Source: Cyanobacteriota bacterium (GTDB lineage Bacteria > Cyanobacteriota > Cyanobacteriia > Phormidesmidales > Phormidesmidaceae). From it: 5,577 nt of DNA. The stretch covers positions 1 to 5,577 of the forward strand of contig JAQCKL010000333.1 in NCBI GenBank assembly GCA_027592485.1, read 5' to 3'. Position numbers and translations under genes: made by a program. Every line of letters begins with the position of its first letter. The stretch's first letter is position 1. Shown piece after piece: positions 1 through 5,354 of this stretch. The notes beneath the pieces were generated by a model. That model worked only from the letters and a program-made list of their open reading frames with translations, made no database searches and was not told the DNA's origin.

Positions 1-50
1 ACCTTCATGCTCTTAGCTTGGCTCACAGTCTGCTCTTGCTGGGCTATTGA

Positions 51-169
51 TATGAAATCTTTCTATTGTTCGAGGTGCCCTTAAGTGCCTTCCGACCGCA
101 GGTAAAAAAAGTCTGAACAAAGCTTACGCGCTAGCCTGCGAACAACCCAGCCTGTCCTTCTCTAGCTGC
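51..169 (+). other. 5' part of transposase reading frame, possibly frameshifted
   Basis: The transposase frame is open upstream of ATG 170 back to a TGA at 53-55, but has no ATG, GTG or TTG there. The translated stretch (around 101-169: Gly-Lys-Lys-Ser-Leu-Asn-Lys..., then Gln-Pro-x-x-Ser) looks like the start of the N-terminal DNA-binding domain of IS4/IS50-type transposases and sits the expected distance (about 67 codons) before the first catalytic Asp. A second frame, open from 51 to 113, reads FEVPLSAFRPQVKK and meets the main frame at a run of seven A's (104-110). Going from that frame to the main one needs a -1 shift. The family relationship of the upstream peptides is my inference from pattern, not an alignment. 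Confidence 0.5.
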
Positions 170-1422
170 ATGGGCAATAGCTTCAGGCAAACGGTGGCGG
201 GGTTGTTTTCAAGAGATGAGATGAAGCATTCAACGATGTTGTCAGGTCATGTGGCGGCGACACGAGCGCGGGCGCAGGCGAGTGATAGCGAGTACTTGAT
301 AGCCGCTCAAGACACCACTTACTACAACTACTCGGGTCAAGCCCAGATGACAGGGCTGGGTGTTATCCAGGGCAAGGTGCGGGGTCTGATGCAACATAAC
401 GTCCTACTGATGGATGAAGGGGGGCAGCCGCTTGGTGTGCTCAACCAACAGTACTGGACGCGAGGCGGGGCGATGGACTGGCCGTCCTCACAGAAAGAGT
501 CTCAGAAGTGGTTCAACGGACTCGCTGCCGTCAATCAACAGGCTCAGGGTTCGTATAAACGTTGGGTCGTGACGGCAGACCGAGAAAGTGACATCTTTGA
601 GTTCTTCAAAGCGCCCCGTGAATCGAACGTAGACTTGCTGGTGCGGGTGTTTCAACCGCGACGGGTGGAAGTGGTCACGGCTGGAGTGGTTTGCCCATTG
701 CCGGCGGTCTGCGCACACCTCAACGACTACGGTCATGAGTCAGTCCAAATCGAACGTCAGATTAAAGGCCAGCGACGCACCGTCGACCTGACGCTAAACC
801 TGCAAGCGGCGACCGTTCATATCTACCCGAACAAGGACTTGAGCCCGGCTCGGCACAAGACGCAAGTGCTCTCGCTGGTCGTGGCCACTGAAGTCGCTTG
901 TGTTGACGCTAAATCTCAAGCGGACTGCTTCGATGCCGATAACGCACTTTCCTGGTTTCTACTGACCAGTCTGCCCATTGAACGAGCAGATAACGTGCAA
1001 CGCATCATCCGTTTCTATGCCTTGCGCTGGCGCATTGAGCGACTACATTTCACCCTTAAGTCCGGGGCGCTCAACGTGGAGAAGCTCCAGTTTGACGATG
1101 TCCATACGTTGGCCAATGCCTTAGCCTTTTACTCTGTGGTCGCTTGGCAACTGTTGGGGCTCACCTATGCCTTACGGCATGACCCGGAGCAACCCGCAAA
1201 GACGATGTTTGAACCGGAAGACCTGACGTTGTTGCATCAACTCTCGGCTAAGCCAGTCAACTCGCTTCGTCAAGCCACTTTAGCCTTAACCCAGTTAGTC
1301 GGCTTTGCCCCTTCCAAGAAACAACCCTTGCCAGGGGTCAAGGTACTAGCCAATGCTATTGAACGCTTTTTCTTTGTCAAACAGGGCGCTGCTGCCGTTG
1401 CTAATAAACCCCTACAGGATTA
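51..1422 (+). mobile_element. IS4-family insertion sequence, ends not fully defined
   Basis: The segment carries a single DDE transposase on the plus strand. Its right edge is inferred to lie at about 1410-1425, where the reading frame of the neighbouring M48 protease remnant breaks off directly after its conserved Thr-His-Pro segment. The left edge is not resolved: no convincing inverted repeat matching the right end was found in bases 1-170, and no direct repeat (target-site duplication) was found. No HIP1 octamer occurs between 1 and 1423 although eight occur in the remaining 4.1 kb, which agrees with a foreign origin. The left boundary given is simply where a plausible transposase frame first opens; the true end may lie before the window. 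Confidence 0.7.
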
Positions 1423-1423
1423 G
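170..1423 (+). CDS. IS4-family DDE transposase (N-terminus probably incomplete)
   Basis: Catalyses cut-and-paste transposition of its element by an RNase H-fold active site that needs divalent metal. The three acidic residues are visible: Asp48 in AAQDTT, Asp137 in TADRESD, and Glu290 in YALRWRIERLHFTLK. The last motif is the exact Y-(2)-R-(3)-E-(6)-K signature of the IS4 group (Tyr283, Arg286, Glu290, Lys297). Residues 300-400 resemble the C-terminal helical/dimerisation region of this family. The protein is 417 residues from ATG 170, but IS50-type relatives have roughly 95 residues before the first Asp, against 47 here. The start therefore cuts into the DNA-binding domain, and no good ribosome binding site precedes it. 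The catalytic core looks intact; whether the element still moves depends on how the upstream region is translated. The stop codon overlaps, convergently, the stop of the truncated M48 remnant. Confidence 0.88.
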   Translation: MGNSFRQTVAGLFSRDEMKHSTMLSGHVAATRARAQASDSEYLIAAQDTTYYNYSGQAQMTGLGVIQGKVRGLMQHNVLLMDEGGQPLGVLNQQYWTRGGAMDWPSSQKESQKWFNGLAAVNQQAQGSYKRWVVTADRESDIFEFFKAPRESNVDLLVRVFQPRRVEVVTAGVVCPLPAVCAHLNDYGHESVQIERQIKGQRRTVDLTLNLQAATVHIYPNKDLSPARHKTQVLSLVVATEVACVDAKSQADCFDADNALSWFLLTSLPIERADNVQRIIRFYALRWRIERLHFTLKSGALNVEKLQFDDVHTLANALAFYSVVAWQLLGLTYALRHDPEQPAKTMFEPEDLTLLHQLSAKPVNSLRQATLALTQLVGFAPSKKQPLPGVKVLANAIERFFFVKQGAAAVANKPLQD

Positions 1424-1776
1424 CTCTGAGGCGCGGGGTGGGTGGTGAGGAAATCAAAATTGGCTCCCGGTTGATCGCCGATGCGGGCAAAAAAGGCAGT
1501 CGCCCCACCCGCATGGCCATAGATTTGCTGCAACAGCGTTAGGCCAAACTCATCCGCCTGGGTTTCTTGCTGCTGGGAAAATTGCGATCGCGCAAACGTT
1601 TCCAAACTGGCCGCACCAATCGAGCCCGCATCACCAAACAGCAGAGACGCCACGATCTGCACCACAATCCCCCGACCCCGACCCCTGAGGTGATCGCGAT
1701 GGGCAAAGTGGCCCAGCTCGTACCCCAACACCATCATGATTTCATTACTGAGTAGACGATACTGGGGGGCCGAATT
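1420..1776 (-). pseudogene. M48-family zinc metalloprotease remnant
   Basis: About 119 codons survive of a gene for an M48 (HtpX/Ste24/BepA-like) zinc endopeptidase, a family that works in protein quality control at the membrane or in the periplasm. Seen in order, numbering from Met at 1735-1737: the helix MMVLGYELGHFAHRDH, where HEXXH would be expected as HELGH but reads YELGH (residues 6-10); the third-ligand motif ETQADEFG (Glu58, Asp62); and the C-terminal FLTTHPAPQS segment, which in the family is normally followed by Arg-Ile and a short tail. Here TAA follows at once, at the IS boundary. Upstream the frame continues for 13 codons (APQYRLLSNEI just before Met) and then meets TAG at 1777-1779. 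Only about 57 bases separate that stop from the permease gene, so the N-terminal half is absent. Missing both ends and one zinc-binding His, it is very unlikely to be active. Confidence 0.85.
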
Positions 1777-1780
1777 CTAC

Positions 1781-1796
1781 CCGCTGTGGGCAGCGG
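1781..1796. repeat. Perfect short inverted repeat (6-bp stem, 4-base loop)
   Basis: CCGCTG and CAGCGG flank the loop TGGG, about 40 bases downstream of the permease stop on the minus strand. It could act as a weak transcription end for the apt-permease pair, but no T-run follows it on either strand, so I do not call it an intrinsic terminator. Confidence 0.3.
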
Positions 1797-1836
1797 TCCC
1801 AGGGGGTAATTTGCTTGACGTACCGTAGAGCCGAAG

Positions 1837-2895
1837 TTAAGTCATCTCCGAAAGCTTAATGCGCGGATCGACCAAGGTGAGGGTAATGTCTGCCAAGAGA
1901 TTGCCGGCAATCAGCATCACCGCCCCCATCATCAGACTGGCCATCACCAGATACAGATCCTGCGCCTGTACCGCCTGTAAAATCAGCCGCCCCAGCCCCG
2001 GCCAGTTGAAATAATTCTCGGTAATAAACGCGCCGCCCAGAAGTGAAGCGAACTCAAACCCCAGCAGGGTAATCATCGGGTTGAGGGCATTGCGGAGCGC
2101 ATGGACGTAGATCACCCGATTTTCGGGTAACCCTTTGGCTCGGGCCGTCTGGATATAGTCCTGTCGCAACACATCCAAAAGCTGCCCACGCATGATCCGC
2201 TGGAGTCCGGCATAGCTGGTCACACTCAGGGCCAGGGTTGGCAAAATCATGTGCCAGCCGATATCCAGCAGTTTGCCGAGCCAGGTGAAGTCCTCGTGGT
2301 TAATGCTGGTGCGGCCCCCGATCGGAAACAGGGGAGCCGTGCTCTGGGCTAAGAACAGCAACAACAGACCGGTGATGATGGTGGGAATTCCCTGGCCCAC
2401 ATAACTCAGCACCCGTAGGGCTTTATCCAAAAATTGGTTTTGCCGCACCGCTCCCACAATGCCGAGGGGAATGGCGATCGCCCAGGTCACAATAATCGAC
2501 GCAAATGACAGGAGTAAGGTGTTGGGAATCCGCTCTGACAGGATTTCGGCCACCGGTCGTTGGTAGGCAAAACTCTCCCCAAAGTTAACGTGGAACACCA
2601 CCTGCCCTAGCCAGAGAAAATATTGATTGATCAAGGGCTGATCAAGGCCAAATTGCTTTTCGAGTTGCTGGATGGTCTCTGGTGAAATCTGGGGGTTTTG
2701 GCGATAGAGATCTAAAAAGTCCCCAGGGGAGAGCTGAATGATGAAAAAGCTAAAGGCCGAGGCCAACCCTAGGGTTAACAGCGCCTGCAAAACCCGTTTC
2801 AGGATGTAGAGGCTGGTTTCACTGGTGAGGGTCGTCCTTCCCAGTTCCCAAATTTCAACGGGCGATCGCCGGATCTGCGGTCGGGTGGAGGTCAT
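1837..2895 (-). CDS. ABC transporter permease, DppB/OppB type
   Basis: Inner-membrane subunit of a binding-protein-dependent importer of the peptide/nickel/opine class; the actual substrate cannot be read from the sequence. Taken from the ATG at 2893-2895 the protein has 352 residues, slightly longer than the usual 310-340. It starts with about 30 hydrophilic residues, then the family's first membrane segment (YILKRVLQALLTLGLASAFS, about 31-50) and the IIQLSPGDFLD motif at its outer end. Later come the periplasmic loop containing LEKQFGLDQP and NFGESF, several further membrane segments, the EAA coupling loop (ARAKGLPENRVIYVHALRN, about 251-269), GGAFITENYFNWPGLG, and the typical C-terminal end VDPRIKL. 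The frame stays open to a TTG at 2962-2964 overlapping apt, but that start has no Shine-Dalgarno sequence and adds residues unlike the family. The gene lies 46 bases after apt on the same strand and may be co-transcribed. No cognate DppC, ATPase or solute-binding gene is in the window. Confidence 0.9.
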   Translation of the reverse strand: MTSTRPQIRRSPVEIWELGRTTLTSETSLYILKRVLQALLTLGLASAFSFFIIQLSPGDFLDLYRQNPQISPETIQQLEKQFGLDQPLINQYFLWLGQVVFHVNFGESFAYQRPVAEILSERIPNTLLLSFASIIVTWAIAIPLGIVGAVRQNQFLDKALRVLSYVGQGIPTIITGLLLLFLAQSTAPLFPIGGRTSINHEDFTWLGKLLDIGWHMILPTLALSVTSYAGLQRIMRGQLLDVLRQDYIQTARAKGLPENRVIYVHALRNALNPMITLLGFEFASLLGGAFITENYFNWPGLGRLILQAVQAQDLYLVMASLMMGAVMLIAGNLLADITLTLVDPRIKLSEMT

Positions 2896-2941
2896 GGCCG
2901 AAAGGGTACGGAGCGTCTCCCCATGGTAATACCGCAATTGG

Positions 2942-3457
2942 TTAATACTGCACCAGGCTGACAATGGGGACGTCTGCTGGCAACTGCTTGTGCCCTTCTA
3001 AAAAGGTCAATTCCACCACAAAACCAAAGCCCACTACCTCGCAACCGGTTTGCTGCACCAGCCGCACTGTCGCGGCAGCAGTGCCCCCAGTGGCAATCAG
3101 ATCATCGATGATCACCACGCGGCTACCGGGGCGGAAGGCATCTTGGTGCAACTCTAGGGTATCGGTGCCGTATTCCAGGGCATATTCGGCCCGATGCACC
3201 GCAGCGGGAAGCTTGCCGGGTTTACGCACCGGGGCAAATCCCACGTTCAGTTGGTGGGCTAGGGGCACCCCAAACATAAACCCACGGGATTCGATGCCGA
3301 CGATGTAGTCCGGGGCAAAGGGAGCGCATTGCGCCGTGAGGGTCTCGATGGTGTAGCGGAGGGCCTCAGGATCAGCTAAGAGGGTCGTAATGTCGCGAAA
3401 CAGAATCCCCGGTTTGGGAAAGTCAGGCAAATCTCGAATCCGACTTTTCAAATCCAT
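2942..3457 (-). CDS. apt: Adenine phosphoribosyltransferase
   Basis: Cytosolic purine-salvage enzyme that joins adenine and PRPP to give AMP and pyrophosphate. The protein is 171 residues, the normal length for the short bacterial form. It shows the N-terminal IRDLPDFPKPGILFRDIT segment (about 7-24), the GIESRGFMFG loop (54-63), VRKPGKLP (77-84), the flexible catalytic loop EYALEYGTD (91-99), and the PRPP-binding motif VVIIDDLIATGGT (114-126) with its paired Asp residues. ATG 3455-3457 is supported by AGGGG seven bases upstream and by the conserved N-terminus beginning immediately. It is the first gene of a likely two-gene minus-strand unit with the ABC permease and is divergent from the TSUP transporter gene. 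No unusual residues were seen. Confidence 0.97.
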   Translation of the reverse strand: MDLKSRIRDLPDFPKPGILFRDITTLLADPEALRYTIETLTAQCAPFAPDYIVGIESRGFMFGVPLAHQLNVGFAPVRKPGKLPAAVHRAEYALEYGTDTLELHQDAFRPGSRVVIIDDLIATGGTAAATVRLVQQTGCEVVGFGFVVELTFLEGHKQLPADVPIVSLVQY

Positions 3458-3464
3458 CGGTCAT

Positions 3465-3469
3465 CCCCT
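3465..3469 (-). promoter_or_regulatory. Ribosome binding site of apt
   Basis: Minus-strand AGGGG with a seven-base spacing to the apt ATG at 3455-3457; it fixes the start codon. Confidence 0.7.
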
Positions 3470-3508
3470 AGGGCGATCAAAAAGCAGCGCGGGCAAAAAG
3501 GCATCGTT

Positions 3509-3514
3509 ATCCTA
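3509..3514 (-). promoter_or_regulatory. Candidate extended -10 element for apt
   Basis: On the minus strand TAGGAT is preceded by TGC, giving a TGn-type extended -10 (TGCTAGGAT). It would place the transcript start roughly 45 bases before the apt ATG. The hexamer 17 bases upstream (GGGCTG) is a poor -35, so this is a pattern match only. Confidence 0.35.
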
Positions 3515-3575
3515 GCATTGGCCATCCATGGCAGCCCCGACGCTGCCAGAATAGGGAGAATTCAACAGGCCAGCT

Positions 3576-3581
3576 AGGAAG
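3576..3581 (+). promoter_or_regulatory. Ribosome binding site of the TSUP transporter gene
   Basis: AGGAAG lies five bases before ATG 3587-3589, well placed to set this start. Confidence 0.75.
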
Positions 3582-3586
3582 ACAGA

Positions 3587-4360
3587 ATGACCCCCATTGG
3601 TGTGATTGCCCTCGGCGCATCCGGCCTCTTCGCCGGGATTTTAGCGGGACTGCTCGGCATTGGAGGGGGGACGGTGTTGGTGCCGATTTTGGTCACCTTG
3701 GGCTATGAGCCGATTCAGGCGGTGGCCACCAGCAGTTTGGCGATTATTGTCACCTCCGCTTCGGGCAGCTATCAAAACTGGCGCATGGGCTACCTGGACT
3801 TTAACCGGGTGGTGTTGCTGGGGCTGCCCGCCTTAGTGACGGCCCAAATTGGCGTGGCGATCGCCACGATCCTACCCCCAGCCCTGCTCCTGGTTGCCTT
3901 TGCCGTTTTACTGGGGGTCAATGTCTACTTGGTCGGCGTGCGCAAACGCTTAGCCAGTCAGGAGGATGCCACGGCAGAACGCCCAGCCCGGTGGAACCCC
4001 ACCGTAGCCCGCTTGTTCACGGGCAGTATCGCCGGGCTGCTGGCGGGCATCTTTGGCATCGGCGGTGGCGTGATCATGGTGCCGCTGCAGATGTTACTGC
4101 TGGGGGAGACGATTAAGCGATCTATCCAGACCAGCTTGGCAGTGATTGTGATGACGGCGATCGCGGCCACAGCGGGTCATGCGTTGCGGGGGAATGTGGT
4201 GTGGGCGGCGGGGTTAATCCTCGGGTTTGGGGGGCTATTGAGCGCCCAACTCAGCACCCGGCTGCTGCCAAAATTGCCCGACTCGACTGTGACCGTGCTG
4301 TTTAGAAGCCTGCTGATGTCGCTGGTGGTCTATACCCTCTGGCAAGCCTGGCAGCAATAA
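3587..4360 (+). CDS. TSUP/TauE-SafE family membrane transporter (sulfite exporter-like)
   Basis: Inner-membrane permease of the family that moves sulfite, sulfoacetate, taurine-related or other small organic anions; the substrate here is unknown. At 257 residues it has the usual length. It shows the internal duplication that defines the family: GLFAGILAGLLGIGGGTVLVPIL (motif around 13-35) is repeated as GSIAGLLAGIFGIGGGVIMVPLQ (around 146-168). Each copy is followed by a conserved stretch with Thr-Ser and a run of small hydrophobic residues (QAVATSSLAIIVT at 44-56, SIQTSLAVIVMT at 179-190). A short charged cytoplasmic-type linker (about 118-140) separates the halves, and about seven or eight hydrophobic segments can be counted. 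Two HIP1 octamers lie in the coding region. The gene is divergent from apt and ends ten bases from the convergent PepSY-TM gene. Generic automatic labels such as sulfite exporter should be read as family names only. Confidence 0.93.
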   Translation: MTPIGVIALGASGLFAGILAGLLGIGGGTVLVPILVTLGYEPIQAVATSSLAIIVTSASGSYQNWRMGYLDFNRVVLLGLPALVTAQIGVAIATILPPALLLVAFAVLLGVNVYLVGVRKRLASQEDATAERPARWNPTVARLFTGSIAGLLAGIFGIGGGVIMVPLQMLLLGETIKRSIQTSLAVIVMTAIAATAGHALRGNVVWAAGLILGFGGLLSAQLSTRLLPKLPDSTVTVLFRSLLMSLVVYTLWQAWQQ

Positions 4361-4370
4361 CACTCCCCCA

Positions 4371-4661
4371 TCACACAGAGGGCGATCGCTGGCGGCGCTT
4401 CGTCTGCCACCACATCAGAATGCCGGTAATCATCAGGGTCAGCAGCCCCAGCCCATTCAAAAAGGGATACAGCACCCGGAGGTTGAGGGGGCCAAATTTA
4501 CCCTGGTGCAGATCCAGCAGCCACAGAAAGTCGCTCCCTTTTCCCGTCACCGATGCCATTTGAAACGCCATGCCGGTGAGCAGGGTCAGCAGCAGAGGAA
4601 TGGCCATCACGGGCGCAAACCAGCGGTGGAGCGATCGCACACGGGCTTTATTCAGAGCCAT
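4371..4661 (-). CDS. Short PepSY-associated TM protein
   Basis: A 96-residue membrane protein with two predicted transmembrane helices (about 14-34 and 64-86). The start RSLHRWFAPVMAIPLLLTLLTG (motif around 10-30) matches the Leu-His-Arg-Trp entry helix of PepSY-TM proteins, which are often linked to iron uptake or reductase functions. After it comes FLWLLDLHQGKFGP (45-58), where His52 resembles the DLHxG element of the same family. The second helix ends in Met-Trp-Trp followed by a basic tail (QTKRRQR). Full-length PepSY-TM proteins are several hundred residues long, so this is a minimal version, a size I associate with cyanobacterial genomes. No Shine-Dalgarno sequence is seen before ATG 4659-4661. 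It follows the thermonuclease gene by 32 bases on the same strand, so it is probably co-transcribed. The biochemical role is unknown. Confidence 0.8.
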   Translation of the reverse strand: MALNKARVRSLHRWFAPVMAIPLLLTLLTGMAFQMASVTGKGSDFLWLLDLHQGKFGPLNLRVLYPFLNGLGLLTLMITGILMWWQTKRRQRSPSV

Positions 4662-4693
4662 AGGATTTACCAGAGTAAAGTGACAGGAAAAGA

Positions 4694-5137
4694 CTACCGA
4701 CGGGGATGACGGCGACGGAAATCGCGGGGCATTTCAGGATCGGGCTGACTCCAAAATTGCAGCTTTTTGGCTTGGGCGATCGCCTCCGCTTGCAAATATC
4801 GCTCCTTGAATTCCCCATGGAGATGATAGCGATAGGCGACGGCATGGCCCTCCCGCAAGAGTTGGGTGTTTAAACACCTGTTTCCGGCCCAAACCTCAGC
4901 CACCAGGCGACCATGGGAGTCATGATCCACTTCGAGCAGCTCTAGGCGGGCATCGGGGGCCACTAGCTCCCTGACGCGGACCCTGGCCGCATGGCCAAAG
5001 GGCTCTTGGGCCAGCTCCGGGCAGTCAATGCCATACAACCGCACCACCCTTTCCCCCTGGTCAGCGGTGCGCACCACCAGCGTGTCACCATCCTTGATGT
5101 GTTCGAGGGTTACCGCTTGGCGTAAAGGGGCCGTCAT
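4694..5137 (-). CDS. Thermonuclease family protein (SNase-like)
   Basis: Calcium-dependent phosphodiesterase of the staphylococcal nuclease fold, expected to cleave DNA and RNA. The 147-residue protein is essentially one SNase domain. Visible catalytic and metal residues: Asp16/Asp18 in KDGDT, Arg33 in VVRLYGIDCPE with Asp38 and Glu41, and Arg77 in DHDSHGRLVAEV, the counterparts of Asp21, Arg35, Asp40, Glu43 and Arg87 of the Staphylococcus enzyme. The helix around 89-103 (LNTQLLREGHAVAYR) and the C-terminal QAEAIAQAKKLQFW are also typical. No signal peptide is visible at ATG 5135-5137, and the open frame upstream (about 16 codons) holds no other ATG, GTG or TTG, so the protein is probably cytoplasmic or exported by an unseen route. 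The tail RDFRRRHPRR is strongly basic. No clear Shine-Dalgarno sequence precedes the start. It is upstream of, and probably in one unit with, the PepSY-TM gene. Confidence 0.93.
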   Translation of the reverse strand: MTAPLRQAVTLEHIKDGDTLVVRTADQGERVVRLYGIDCPELAQEPFGHAARVRVRELVAPDARLELLEVDHDSHGRLVAEVWAGNRCLNTQLLREGHAVAYRYHLHGEFKERYLQAEAIAQAKKLQFWSQPDPEMPRDFRRRHPRR

Positions 5138-5354
5138 CGCTGAATTGCAGTTCCGAATTGAGATAAAGGCAGGACCCGTCGGTCAGCCCAAGCTAGACGC
5201 CTGCCGAAATCTGCGGTCTCTGGGGCGGATTCCGGGTGTCATGAATTATCAACTAAGCATATCGGAAGGCAAAACATTCAAGTTAGCCTAAGGAGATCTG
5301 GGGATTGCATCCCAATCAAGCGCAACTGGGCAATTGTTAATTTTAGGACAGGTT
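5138..5354. other. Divergent intergenic spacer, thermonuclease / aminotransferase
   Basis: These 217 bases must hold the promoters for both flanking genes, but I find no convincing -35/-10 pair. Structure seen: CCGAAATC (5204-5211) faces GATTCCGG (5228-5235) with one mismatch; GGGAT-TGC-ATCCC (5301-5313) and the overlapping GATTG-CATCC-CAATC (5303-5317) are two mutually exclusive five-base stems upstream of the aminotransferase. The stretch just before that gene (5331-5344) is AT-rich. No RNA gene was recognised. Confidence 0.4.
5345..5348 (+). promoter_or_regulatory. Ribosome binding site of the aminotransferase gene
   Basis: AGGA lies six bases before ATG 5355-5357 and supports this start. 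Confidence 0.65.

Larger units (their letters stand above)
1584..4783. repeat. HIP1 octamers (GCGATCGC), eight dispersed copies
   Basis: Exact copies begin at 1584, 2474, 2862, 3857, 4157, 4382, 4631 and 4776. This palindrome is highly over-represented in many cyanobacterial genomes, and its density here (about one per 520 bases outside the IS) supports the host assignment. Copies fall inside coding regions, including the M48 remnant. Confidence 0.9.

Noticed and set aside
1..50. Possible gene fragment or M48 tail left of the IS
   Set aside because: Read in all frames on both strands it gives nothing recognisable, including no M48 C-terminal sequence.
22..1430. CTCACAG at 22-28 and CTCTGAG at 1424-1430 as possible IS terminal inverted repeats, giving a 1409-base element
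   Set aside because: They match at only six of seven bases, the similarity does not extend inward, the flanks show no direct repeat, and the M48 frame appears to continue to 1423, inside the proposed right end.
1567..1755. 62-codon plus-strand frame opposite the M48 remnant
   Set aside because: It has no family resemblance and a low-complexity composition; the opposite strand has clear M48 motifs.
1781..1796. The 6-bp hairpin as an intrinsic terminator
   Set aside because: There is no T-run after the stem on either strand.
1815..1820. TTGACG as a -35 promoter element
   Set aside because: There is no -10 at a suitable distance, and it points antisense into the permease gene.
2964..3308. 114-codon plus-strand frame opposite apt
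   Set aside because: It is a Ser/Thr/Pro-rich shadow frame; the minus strand is an unmistakable apt.
4648..4845. 65-codon minus-strand frame overlapping the thermonuclease 3' end
   Set aside because: It overlaps the conserved SNase C-terminus in another frame and has no recognisable features.
5241..5291. 16-codon plus-strand mini-frame in the spacer as a leader peptide
   Set aside because: It has no ribosome binding site, no run of regulatory codons and no terminator/antiterminator pair after it.
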